From: Aegilops tauschii subsp. strangulata
Lineage: Eukaryota > Streptophyta > Magnoliopsida > Poales > Poaceae
DNA: 64,000 bases
Assembly (NCBI RefSeq): GCF_002575655.3
Contig: NC_053037.3
Location: 324,101,294 to 324,165,293, forward strand
Direction of reading: 5' to 3'
Made by a program: the position numbers and the translations under genes. Each line of letters opens with the position of its first letter. Position 1 is the first letter of the stretch. Below are positions 10,557 to 21,464 of this stretch, piece after piece. A model generated the notes under the pieces. That model made no database searches, was not told the DNA's origin, and was given only the letters and a program-made list of their open reading frames with translations.

Positions 10557-11525
10557 GTGTTTCGTAGAGATAATCAAAAAATGGTCTTTACCGGTATCCG
10601 TAGAGGTGATCTTTACATTGTTGATTTCACTAAAAAGGCTCAACCTAGAACTTGCTTTATTGCTAAATCTTCGAAAGGTTGGTTGTGGCATAGAAGGTTA
10701 GGCCATGTGGGCATTCAAAATCTTGATAAGCTTATTAAAGGTGATCATATCCTTGGAGTAAACGATGTTATATTTGACAAGGATAGACTTTGTAGTGCTT
10801 GTCAAGCAGGAAAACAAGTTGGAGGAAGTCACCCCGTGAAGAACATTATGACCACGAGAAGACCGCTCGAGCTACTTCATATGGATCTCTTTGGTCCCAA
10901 TGCTTACAAGAGTCTCGGTGGTAACTCATTTGGTCTAGTCATAGTTGATGATTTTTCAAGATTTACGTGGGTGTTCTTTCTTGATGATAAATCGCAGGTC
11001 CAAAAGATCTTCAAGAGCTTCGCTAGGAAGGCCCAAAATCAGTTTGAAGTGAAGATCAAGAAGGTTCGCAGCGACAATGGAACGGAGTTCAAGAACGCAA
11101 ATGTGGACACCTTTCTTGACAAAGAAGGGATTTCACACGAGTTCTCGGCTACATACACACCTCAACAAAATGGAGTTGTTGAGAGGAAGAACCAGACTCT
11201 TATCGAGATGGCAAGAACGATGCTTGATGAGTACAAGACTCCAAAACACTTTTGGGCGGAAGCGGTTGAGACAGCTTTTCATGCAACAAATCGCTTGTAT
11301 CTTCACAAGCTACTCGGCAAGACGACATACGAGCTCCTCACCGGTAACAAACCCCAAGTTGGATACTTTCGAGTATTCGGCTCAAAGTGCTACATTCTTG
11401 ATAAGCATCGTCGTTCTAAATTTGCTCCTAAATCTCATGCAGGAGTCCTACTTGGTTATGGCTCAAACTGACACACTTACCGTGTCTACAACAATTTCAC
11501 CCGAAAGGTTGAAGAGACGGTAGAT
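10557..11525 (+). pseudogene. Copia A integrase
   Basis: The HHCC zinc region is visible (WLWHRRLGHVGIQNL then CSACQAGKQ). The catalytic triad of the DDE fold can be seen: D in LLHMDLFGP near 10880, D in RSDNGTEF near 11070, and E in NGVVERKNQ near 11180. An in-frame TGA at 11469-11471 separates it from the connection to RT. It would splice element cDNA into host DNA if made as a polyprotein with gag and RT. Confidence 0.85.
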
Positions 11526-13564
11526 GTGAAGTTTGATGAATCTAACGGCTCACAAGTAGAGCAATTGCCAATTGATGTAGGAGATAAAGACCCTTCGGAA
11601 GCAATCCAAGACTTGTCTATTGGAAAGATTCGACCAACGGAGGTGAAGGAGGGTACCTCATTCGTCCAAGTGGAAGCTTCTACCTCACGACAAGGTGAAC
11701 CAAGAGTTGGCATGGAAGCATCCACGAGTGGGACACATCAAGATGAAGAAAACGAGGAAGTACACCAAGATGAACCTCACCAACCTCCTTCTCCACCACG
11801 ACAAGAGAACGACAACGTCAACAATGGAGAAGGCCAAGAAGAAGGACAAGATGATGAAGAGGATGTTCCACACCGACTCAAGCAAAAGCTACCACGAGTT
11901 CGAGCAAGTGTCTCAAGAGATCATCCCGTCGAACAAATCTTCAATGATATTCAAACCGGGAGAATCACTCGCTCTAAAACTCGTTTGGCTAATTTTTGTG
12001 AACATTATTCATTCATCTCGAGCATTGAACCTATGAAGGTTGAAGAAGCATTGGAAGATCCGGATTGGATAAACGCCATGCACGAAGAGCTACACAACTT
12101 TGAGAGAAATCAAGTGTGGACATTGGTCAAGAAGCCCGACAACAACCACAACATCATTGGTACCAAATGGGTGTTTCGCAACAGGCAAGACGAAGATGGT
12201 CAAGTCGTCCGCAACAAAGCTCGTCTCGCCGCCCAAGGCTACACTCATGTGGAAGGTATGGACTATGGTGAGACATATGCCCCCGTTGCTAGACTTGAGT
12301 CCATCCCATATTACTTGCCTATGCTAATCACCATGATATCACTTTATACCAAATGGACATTAAAAGTGCTTTTCTAAATGGTGAAATTGAGGAGGAAGTT
12401 TATGTTAAACAACCTCCCGGCTTTGTCAATCCTAAAAAACCCGATCATGTTTACAAACTTCACAAAGCTCTTTATGGTCTTAAACAAGCTCCTAGAGCGT
12501 GGTATAAATGCTTGACCAAGTTCCTTATTGAGAAAGGCTTTGAGATTGGAAAGATAGATTCTACTCTTTTCACTAAAAGGGTTAATGGTGAATTATTTGT
12601 ATGCCAAATTTATGTTGATGATATCATATTTGGTTCGACTAACCCTCATTTTAGTGAGAAGTTTGGAAAGCTAATGTCAAAGAAGTTTGAGATGTCTATG
12701 ATGAGTGAACTCAAGTTCTTTCTTGGGTTGCAAATCAAGCAAACTAAGAAAGGCACCTTTGTTTCTCAAACAAAGTACACCAAGGACTTATTCAAGAAGT
12801 TCAACATGCAAGAAAGCAAAGGTATGAAAACTCCCATGCCAACTAGTGGACATCTTGATTTGACCAAGGACGGCAAATCGGTTGACCAAAAGGTTTACCG
12901 CCCTATGATTGGACCATTGTTATATCTATGTGCCTCCCGTCCCGATATTATGCTAAGTGTGTGCATGTGTGCACGATATCAAGCGCCCCCCAAAGAATGT
13001 CATCTTAATGCTGTAAAAAGGATAGTGAGATACTTAATACATACACTAAATTTTGGCATTTGGTATCCTAAGAGGTCCTCTTTTGATCTTGTTGGCTATT
13101 CCGACTCGGACTATGCCGGAGACAAGGTTGATATAAAGTCCACTTTGGGTACTTGTCAATTTCTTGGTAGATCTCTTGTGTCTTGGTCCTCCAAGAAACA
13201 AAACTCGGTATCCTTATCCACCGCCGAAGCGGAATACATTGCCGCCGGTTCATGTTGTGCTCAATTACTTTGGATGACCCAAACTCTTAAAGATTATGGG
13301 ATCAATGTGAAACATGTTCCATTGCTTTGTGACAATGAGAGTGCTATTAAGATTGCTCACAATCCCGTGCAACATTCTCGAACTAAGCATATTGAAGTTC
13401 GTCATCATTTCATTCGAGATCATGTTGCTAAAGGGGACATTGATCTTAAGCATGTTCGCACCGATAAACAATTGGCAGATATATTCACCAAACCGCTTCA
13501 TGAGAAAGTCTTTTGCTGTTTGAGAGGTGAATTGAACATCATTGATGCATCAAACTTGGAGTAG
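11526..13564 (+). pseudogene. Copia A reverse transcriptase-RNase H
   Basis: An acidic, glutamine-rich linker is followed by the RT (WTLVKKPDNN, KARLAAQGYTHVEGMDYGE). A frameshift near 12305-12312 moves the reading to the frame opening at 12353 (MDIKSAFLNGEIEEEVYVKQ). The catalytic YVDD is near 12610. RNase H has SWSSKKQNSVSLSTAEAEYI near 13180 and the TKHIEVRHHFIRD tail. The frame ends at TAG 13562-13564 after NIIDASNLE, the usual C-terminus of this group. Confidence 0.85.
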
Positions 13565-15438
13565 GAACTCCATTTGGATACGTGCAAGGCATGAGCCTAT
13601 GACTAATCCTTGATACTTCTCTTATGATGATGATCATATGTCTTGGATATACTTGCACCCTTGCATGCTATCTAACCCTTGTAGGTACTTGGATGAATCT
13701 AAATCTATGAGATTGCAACTCACTCACAACTTGAGCAATCTCTACATCACGAAGTCTCTACACAATGGTGGTTGAAGATAAGGAAGCTTGGAACCCTTTA
13801 ACATATCCTTTGACAAATTCTATATATCAAATTTCATTTGGTATCAAATTTGATGATTGTCATTTTGGATACACAAGTGCTCTTCCTTGCAAAACTAACC
13901 CATGTAGGTAGATGAACTCACTTCCAAGTGGTGCTCCCAACTCTTGATGAGCTACATCAACCTCGAGCAACCCACACAAGTTCAACTACATGACTAAGAT
14001 CAACACCACCACCCAAGCTTTACCTCAAGTCATAGGTCAAAGCAACTCAACAAGATGTGAATACATCAAATGCTTAAACGAAAAATGGTAACCCCATTTT
14101 GAGCTTAAACGATGAGTATGACTTATGATCAAGTGTTCTCACTTGACTCCTTAGTCAATATACTCTAACATAGGTGACTTTGTCACCGCCCAATTCTAGA
14201 TGAAGTTCTCTAGTGTTTCTCTGAGTTCTTGCATTTGTCCTTTGCATATTTATTCCCTTTCCTTTATCAAAAAAAAGACTTCATCTAGATTTTCTTTTCT
14301 CTGTTTTGTTCTGCATTTCTTGCATCCAATTCATTGCAAATCTTTCAGCTAATTCCTTGCAAATCTTTGTGAGATCTTATTTGCCTAGTGAGCTGAGGTG
14401 ACAAGTGTTCTCTCTGTGTTGAACTCGGTCACACTGGTCTATCAAGTTCGGTCAAACCGAACCAATTCGGTGCCACCGAAGTAGATAACTCGGTGTTACC
14501 GATTTCAATGCAGAAAAGACCATTTGCCACTTGTTCCTGCATTATTCTTCTAGCTCCACTCGATGATTCTTATCCTCTACCAGCATCACACTCTATATGC
14601 TGCTTTGCTCTGTGACTCAAGGACCAAACCTATTTTGACTCACACTCCGGAAGAACCCTTCTTGGAAATTGATGTCAAACGGGGAGAGAGAGAACACATC
14701 AAAGCTTAATTCTTCAAAAGGGGAAGAGAGAAATCACATGAAAAACCCCAGATGCTTGGTATTTAAAGAGGAGAGAAGTCACATGTCTTTAGAGGGGAAA
14801 GACATGTTCATGTTTGCTAATTTTCTTTGCTCTGATTTCTTTTCAGTTCCCTATCTTCTCCCAGCTTCTCTCATACAATATTCAGGGGGAGCAAGACATC
14901 TAAGGGAAGGAAATCTTTGAATTCATTGCATATCTTTTACTTTTGGGGACATGTCTACATCCAATAGAGTACTCAGTACTCACTCTCTACATGTCATCCC
15001 AGTATTGGTACTCTTGTGGTTTCTTTTGTCTGCTCTGGCTTGTAGATGTATCTGTGTGATCTAACCTTGTTTACTTAGGTTCATTCCTTCCTAAGCCAAC
15101 TCAAGACCACAAGGTATGTATATGCATCACACTCATGTGCATGAGGATTTCTTGCTGATGTACATACTGTTTGCAAGAAGGACTCATGAGCATGAAGGTA
15201 TATTTCCTATATTCACATCTTTTGCTCTGATGCATATAGCCAAGATACATGTAACACATTGCTTACTCTATCATGCTTATGCATTCACATGCTCCTATAC
15301 TCCATATTTGCATGATTGCATACATATAGGGGGAGCCTATGCATGTTACATGTCTTTCCAAAGCTTTACTGGTTATTCTCTATATCTTTATCTAAAGCTT
15401 TGATGTATGTTGTCATCAATTACCAAAAAGGGGGAGAT
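13565..15438 (+). other. Long non-coding 3' region of A with several purine tracts
   Basis: No convincing ORF. Purine runs resembling a polypurine tract occur at about 14681-14692, 14716-14733, 14765-14778, 14791-14803, 14884-14890 and 15328-15334. The last, AAAAAGGGGGAGAT at 15425-15438, touches the 3' LTR and is the likely true primer for plus-strand DNA. Three CGGT-N3-ACCG palindromes lie near 14445-14495. Multiplied purine tracts are described for Sireviruses. Confidence 0.7.
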
Positions 15439-15794
15439 TGAAAGCACAAGTGCTCCCTGGGTGATTTTGGTAATTAATATCAATATATCTCTAGTTGGAC
15501 TAATGTTTTCATCTAGTATATTTCAAATAATTTCAACAATGGAGTGGCGTGGACTAGAGGATGTGGAACCCCTTCAAGATGATAAGGACAAAGGATTGGC
15601 TCAAGCTCAAAGCTCAGGACTCTACATTTTCTATTTTAGTGATCCAAGATCACATTGAGTCCATAGGAAAGCCAATACTATTAAAAGGGGATGAGGTGTT
15701 TCTTAATGGCTTGCTTGCTCAAAGTGCTTAGTGATATGCTCCAAAGCCCTCAACCACTTTCTCACATCCACATATGTCCCAAACCAAAAGTCAA

Positions 15795-16185
15795 ACTCGG
15801 CCCCACCGAAATTTCCTATCCGGCGCCACCGAGTTCACTTGACATAGCCACTGCCAGAAACCCTAGTCAATTCGGTCTCACCGATGGGATCTCGGTCTCA
15901 CCGAGATGGCCTTGCCAACTCTCTGTTGCCTATTGCAGTAATTTCGGTCTCATCGAAATATGCAATCGGTCTCACCGAGTTTGCTTGGCCAACTCTCTGT
16001 TTTGCTTATTACCCAAATCGGTCCCACCGAGTTTGTGTATTGGTCCAACCGAGATGAGGCTTTACCCTAACCCTAGCACATCGGTCCCACCGAGTTGACA
16101 TGTCGGTCCCAGCGAAAATCCTAATGTTCACATTTTGAACTAAATCGGTCTGGCCGAGTTTTCTGATTCGGTCCCACCGAGTTTG
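15795..16185 (+). repeat. Array of short palindromes TCGGTCYCACCGAG in the LTR of A
   Basis: About 12 copies of TCGGT-N3-ACCGA, often followed by GTTTG, spaced irregularly by 15-50 bases just upstream of the TATA-like box. Arms are conserved while spacers vary. Palindrome-rich LTR regions are known in Sireviruses. Confidence 0.8.
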
Positions 16186-16221
16186 GTGATTTGTGTGTAA
16201 CAGTTAGATTTTGTGTGGAGG

Positions 16222-16231
16222 CTATATATAC
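16222..16231 (+). promoter_or_regulatory. TATA-like box in the LTR of A
   Basis: CTATATATAC, 37 bases after the end of the palindrome array. Confidence 0.5.
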
Positions 16232-17045
16232 CCCTCCACCCACTCTTCATTCATGAGGAGAGCCATCAGAACATGCCTACACTTCCAACACACATTTTCT
16301 GAGAGAGAACCACCTACACTTGTGTTGAGGTCAAGATATTCCATTCCAACCACATAAATCTTGATCTCTATCCTTCCCCAAGTTGCTTTCCACTCAAACC
16401 CTCTTTCCAGCAAATCCAATCCTATGAGAGAGAGCTGAGTGTTGGGGAGACTATCATTTGAAGCACAAGAGCAAGGAGTTCATCATCAACACACCATCTA
16501 TTACCTTTTGGAGAGTGGTGTCTCCTAGATTGGCTAGGTGTCACTTGGGAGCCTCCGTCAAGATTGTGGAGTTGAACCAAGGAGTTTGTAAGGGCAAGGA
16601 GATCGCCTACTTCGTGAAGATCTACCCTAGTGAGGCAAGTCCTTCGTGGGCGATGGCCATGGTGGAATAGACAAGGTTGCATCTTCGTGGACCCTTCGTG
16701 GGTGGAGCCCTCCGTGGACTCGTGGACTCGTGCAACCGTTACCCTTCGTGGGTTGAAGTCTCCATCAACGTGGATGTACGATAGCACCACCTATCGGAAC
16801 CACGGATAAAAATCTCCGTGTCTCCAATTGCGTTTGCACACTCCAATCCCATCCCTTTACATTCTTGCAACTTGCATGATTTACTTTCCGCTGCTCATAT
16901 ACTCTTGCCATGCTTGCTTGATATGTATTGTGAATGTTTAAACTTGTGCTAAAACTCCACTTCAACTTAAAGAATTTAAAAACTGCAACTTTTCTTACTA
17001 AGAGTCTATTCACCCCCCTCTAGACACCTCTTCTCGATCCTTTCA

Positions 17046-18340
17046 CCAGGCCATCCCTCTACCCACCCGCACATCCTGTTATTTTCCGGCGACGTCAGCC
17101 TCACCCCGCAGCCGACCAGTCAGTGCTCGTACTCCCCTCAGCATGGGCATCCGCTGTTGTGGCTTCGCCGGGTCTTTCCCTTCCTGGGCCTCGCCCTCGT
17201 CCACCGCATTTGTGCTCTCGGCGTGGCATGGTCAACATGGTCAACAAACAACAGCCATCGGAAGAGGCCGACAGTAGGGACCCACACAAGCAAGTGCCTC
17301 CTTATTACGTGCAAAATAATGATTGCTCCACCCGACAACTGAGCCCACCGGAAGGGCCTCTGTATTTCGTGAAACAAACGTTCCTCCCACTGACAGCTCG
17401 GACCCACCAGCTATATCTTCGCACGCAAGGAAGTGCCTCCTTATTACGCACAAAAAAATGAATACCCCCTGCTAGCTGGGACCCACCATAGTGGGAGGCT
17501 GACTTGTGGGCCTACTAAGTTGACGCGGATAGTGGGCTTTGTCAACTTAGTCAATATGAACGATTCTAGCTCAAGTGACCGTATGATGTCCATCCAACGG
17601 CCATAGTGCCTCTTCAACCTCTGGTCTTCTTGCTCCAGCCGCCCAAACTAGCACCTGTCGTGCTGCCTGCTCCTACCTCCCGTGGCCGGCTGTGCTGCCG
17701 CGGAGGCCTCACCACCCTACTACTCCCACTGCTGGCCAGGCCATCCCTCTACTCACCCACACCCCCTATTATTCTGCAGCGACGACAGCCTCACACCGCA
17801 GTCGAACCAGTCAACCCTCGTACTCCTCTCCGCGTGGGCATCCACTGCCACGTCTTCCCCAGCTCCGTGTCGTCCCCTTCCTAGGCCTCGCCATCATCCA
17901 CTGCCTTGGTGCTCTCGGCGCGCCGTGGTCAATGTGGTCAAGGAATGACTTCCATCGGAAGAGTACTGTACATGGAGAGGCTGACAGCTGGGTTTACGGC
18001 CAGAGCAAGGAAGTGCAACCTTATTACGCGTAAAATAATTATTCCACCACCTGATAGCAGGGACCCACCGGATGGGCCACCGTATTTCATGAAAAAACGT
18101 TTCCCCCTGACTGCTGGGACCCACCAGCTACATCTTCGCACGCAAGGAAGTGCGTCCATATTACGGGAAAAAAATGATTCTCCCCCTGACAGCTGGGACC
18201 CACCAGCAATAAGTTCGCACGCAAGGAAGTGCCTCCTTATCCTCCCTGACAATCGGGACCCACCTGGTCAAAGCGTACGTAGCGTTGTCATTCTGGTCGC
18301 GAACGTGTACGGACATACTGGTCGAATGGTCTGTCTGCAG
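17046..18340 (+). repeat. Direct repeat, two units of about 0.6-0.7 kb
   Basis: CCAGGCCATCCCTCTAC occurs at 17046 and again at 17738. The words that follow keep the same order in both units: the CGAC(G/A)(T/A)CAGCCTCAC stretch, TCGTACTCC, the doubled GTCAA-TGGTCAA words, GACAGCTGGGACCCACC and CGCACGCAAGGAAGTGC. Unit 1 is 17046-17737, unit 2 begins at 17738. The 8178-8530 block is a third, diverged copy. Confidence 0.7.
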
Positions 18341-18636
18341 GCTGCAGCAATGAACCATGGCCGAGTAAGGAAGGGCACGTGTCGTAGTAGAGGCGTGGAC
18401 GTAGCATGTACACGTACGTACATCCAGGGTGCAAGAAAGTAGATACGGCCATGTATGTACATACGGTCGGGGTCTCGAACGCCTACTCGCGCATACGTAC
18501 GACCAGGGCTCGTGTACATGGAGAGGCAGCGACGACGCCCTGTTCATTGGCAGCCAACCAGCTGGGTCGGGATAGAGAAACCGCGTCGTCGTGTTTGTCG
18601 GGAGCCAACCGACTTGGAGGAAACAACCGAAACGAG

Positions 18637-18900
18637 GCCTGGCGTACCGTAGAACGGAGGAAACGGCCTTGTGTTCGACCACCTACGGTCGAAACGGGAT
18701 CTTGTTCACTGGGAGGGGTGTGGCATACCGCAAAACGGAGCAAACGGACTTCTCTTCGACCTCCTATGGTCGAAACAGGGTCCTGTTGATCGGGAGGGGT
18801 GTGGCGTACCGCAAAACGGAGGAAACAGACTTCTCTTCGGCCTCCTACGGTCGATACAGGGGTCCTGTTCATCGGGAGGGGTGTGGCGTACCACAAAACA
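18637..18900 (+). repeat. Tandem repeat, 81-82 bp unit, three copies plus a stub
   Basis: Units start at 18637, 18718, 18799 and 18881 (stub). Each reads GTGTGGCGTACCGCAAAACG, then an AAAC-GACTTCTCTTCG stretch, a CTACGGTCGA word, and CCTGTTCATCGGGAGGG. Since 81 is a multiple of three, a plus frame stays open through the array, but no known protein is recognised. Confidence 0.85.
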
Positions 18901-18905
18901 GGACT

Positions 18906-19370
18906 CCACGGGCTACTGTTCATCCATCGTCTACTGCCTCGCTCCAGCCTCCATGGGCTACTGTTCATCCACCGTCGACCTCCTCCAGCCTCCACCTGCG
19001 ACTGTTCATCCACGGTGTCTTCCTCCTGCCTCCACCAGCTACTGTTCATCCACGGGGTCCTGTTCATCCAGCCTCCACCGCTCCTCCACCGGCTACTGTT
19101 CCACCAGCCCTCTCCACGGGGTCCTGTTCAACCACCCCTCCACGGGCTACTGTTCATCTAGCCCTCCACCGTCTACTGTTCAACCAGCCCTCCACCGGCT
19201 GCTGTTCATCCAGCCCTCTACGGGGTCCTGTTCATCCACCCCCAACTGACTCGATCGGGGTCCTTTTCATCCAACGGCAACAACCTCTAGCACCACGGGG
19301 TCCTGTTCATCCAACCCCCACCCGGAACTGTTCATCCAACCCCCAGCAACGCTCTCTGTTCATCAAGAGG
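18906..19370 (+). repeat. Degenerate array of CTACTGTTCATCCA words
   Basis: About 18 copies of (CTACT/GTCCT)GTTCATCCA(C/G) separated by 10-40 pyrimidine-rich bases. The last word of each 81-bp unit (CCTGTTCATC) is the same word, so this array may have grown from it. Confidence 0.7.
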
Positions 19371-19739
19371 TAACAGGTTCGATTGGCTTTAGTTAGCAGC
19401 AGTAGCGAAGGAATCGCTCGATCGGGTTCAGTTACCAGCCATATCGATCGGTCGCTCGGGTCCAGTAACGCGTAGCCTGCAATGCAACCACTTGGGTTCA
19501 ATAGGCGAACGCCTCGCTTGGGTTCAGTTAGAGCCCAACGCCTCGCACCCACGCGCGTACGTGTACGAGAGAAACGCGCATCGCTCGGCCCCGACCACTC
19601 ACCGTAACCGGGAACTCCCCGATATTTTCCTCGCCCTCGATTCTACCACGGTTTTTTCCGTCATGGACGGCCCAAAGAATGTCATGCAGCTGCATCTCCG
19701 GCCCGCCCAGGACGAAAAGCCCATTTTCTGTCATGATTT

Positions 19740-19879
19740 TTTGTCATAGAAGTAGGAGCCCACCACATCTATGATGACACCGGGTTTTGTCACAATTATC
19801 GTCATAGAAGTGTCATAAGCATGACAGGAAAAGAATTCGTTCAGCCAAAAATGTCACGGATGTGTCTTTTTTTGTAGTG
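19740..19879 (+). repeat. CACTA-type 3' terminal and subterminal region
   Basis: Terminal CACTACAAAAAAAGACACATC on the complementary strand (19879 inward), with repeated GTCATAGAAGT at 19743 and near 19801. AAG at 19880-19882 would be the 3-base target copy, but the partner end is not in view. The CACTA assignment rests on the terminus only. Confidence 0.55.
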
Positions 19880-20130
19880 AAGCAAGCCACCCATCATGGA
19901 GAATAGTGAGAGAGCGAACCACCCAAAAGAGAGTGAGCACCACAAGCCCAAATTGAGTGCTTCCACAATGAGCGACAAGAAAAAACTTAGTCCTATTTGC
20001 CAACAAAAGTGAGATGAGAGAAGTGTGTGAGAATCCATCAAGTGTTATGCACTATGTCCTTTTGCGCAAGGACGAGGCACTAAAAACTAACACCTCTCTC
20101 AATCTACCTCTAGTGTTATCTTCTCTATTG

Positions 20131-21464
20131 TAGGAATTCCAAGATGTATTCCCTGACGAACTACCTCCGGGTCTACCTCCTCTTCGAGGCATCGAACACT
20201 GAATCGACCTCATCCCCGGAGCACCCCTTCCTAACAAGGCTCCCTACCGTGTCAACCCCGAGGAAACAAAGGAGATCCAACAGCAAGTACAACAACTCAT
20301 CGACAACGGCCATGTACGAGAAAGTTTGAGCCCTTGTGCCGTATCGGTAATCCTTGTTCCCAAGAAAGATGGTACATATCGCATGTGTTCTGATTGTCGT
20401 CCTATCAATGCAATTACCGTGCGTTATCGTTACCCCATTCCACGCCTAGATGATATGCTAGATGAGCTTAGCGGAGCCACCATTTTCTCTAAGATTGATC
20501 CTAAGAGTGGATACTATCAAATACGCATCCAAGAAGGTGATGAATGGAAAACCGCATTTAAGACCAAGTTTGGCTTATATGAATGGCTTGTTATGCCAAT
20601 GGGTTTATCCAAAACACCCGGTACATTCATGAGAGTCATGCATTTCGTTCTTCGCCATACATTGGTGTATTTGTTGTGGTCTATTTTGATGATATTCTTG
20701 TCTTTAGCAAATCTCTCAAAGATCATGTCACCCATCTTAGAACCGTGTTGCAAACTCTTAGAAAAGAGCGCCTTTATGCTAATATGGATAAATGCCTTTT
20801 TGGTATTGATAAGCTTGTTTTCTTGGGTTTCGTTGTGTCTTCTAAAGGTGTTCATGTAGATGAATCTAAGATCAATGCTATTAAAACTTGGACCCAACCA
20901 ACCAACTTGCAACAAGTGCGTAGTTTCCTTGGTTTAGCCGGTTTCTATCGTAGATTTGTTAAGGATTTTATCACCATTGCATCCCCTTTGCATGTTTTGA
21001 GTAAGAAAATTGCACCCTTTGTATGGGGACCATCCCAAGACACCGCATTTAATGAACTTTAGAATGTTCTTACTCATGCTCCCGTGCTTGCATTACCGAA
21101 ATTTGACAAACCTTTTGAAGTTCATTGCGATGCTAGCGGTAATGGCATAGGAGGTGTGTTAATGCAAGAGAAGCGCCCCATAGCATACTTTAGTGAGAAA
21201 CTTTCCGGAGTGCAACTCAATTATCCCGTATATGACAAAGAGCTATATGCTTTAGTGCGAGTTTTGCATGAGTGGGAACATTATCTTCGCCCTCATGAAT
21301 TTATCATTCATACCGATCATGAAACGCTTAAGTACCTTAAGGGTCAAACTAAGTTGAACAAGCGTCATGCTAAGTGGAGTGAATTCATTGGGTCATTTCC
21401 TTATGTCATCAAGTATATCAAAGGTAAGGAAAATGTTGTGGCGGATGCGCTTTCTTGTATATGA
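20131..21464 (+). pseudogene. Gypsy B reverse transcriptase-RNase H
   Basis: RT begins with FQDVFPDELPPGLPPLRGIE in one frame and continues as [21 protein letters not shown] frameshift near 20650 separates the fingers/palm part from the catalytic YFDD ([14 protein letters not shown]). FLGLAGFYRRFVKDF marks the connection, and the RNase H has [17 protein letters not shown] and DHETLKYL. Stops occur at 21060-21062 and 21462-21464. Upstream RT residues also carry a TGA near 20200. It would copy element RNA into DNA; now decayed. Confidence 0.85.

Larger units (their letters stand above)
9166..17045 (+). mobile_element. Copia element A (Sirevirus-like), 5' LTR truncated
   Basis: Order on the plus strand: 5' LTR remnant 9166-9569, primer-binding site 9572-9583, gag-protease, integrase, RT-RNase H to 13564, a 1.9 kb non-coding stretch with several purine tracts, and a full 3' LTR 15439-17045. 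Integrase before RT marks the Copia superfamily. The methionine-initiator-type primer site, repeated purine tracts and palindrome-rich LTR agree with the Sirevirus lineage. Coding frames are broken in several places. The 5' LTR lacks about 1.2 kb, so target-site copies cannot be compared. Confidence 0.85.
15439..17045 (+). repeat. 3' LTR of A (1607 bp)
   Basis: Starts TGAAAGCACAAGTGCTCCC and ends CTCGATCCTTTCA, directly after the purine tract. It includes a palindrome-rich stretch (15795-16185), a TATA-like CTATATATAC at 16222-16231, and the 412 bp that match the truncated 5' LTR. Confidence 0.9.
17046..19879 (+). mobile_element. Non-coding DNA-transposon sequence ending in a CACTA-type terminus
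   Basis: No transposase frame is visible. The block holds a large direct repeat (17046-18340), an 81-bp tandem repeat, a degenerate GTTCATCCA array, and subterminal GTCATAGAAGT words. It ends in TTTGTAGTG at 19879, whose complement CACTACAAA is the signature of CACTA termini. Only one end is seen. The left part appears lost with the deletion that truncated Copia A. The Copia A LTR abuts it at 17046. Confidence 0.55.

Noticed and set aside
15795..16185. Regular short repeats resembling a CRISPR array
   Set aside because: Repeats are about 13-15 bases, spacing is irregular, arms are palindromic, and the context is a plant LTR.
17606..18442. Several overlapping plus-strand frames of 80-180 codons
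   Set aside because: They lie in the direct repeat of the DNA element, differ between units and match no family.
18591..19373. 260-codon plus-strand frame
   Set aside because: Made of the 81-bp and GTTCATCCA repeats; frame openness follows from unit length and composition.
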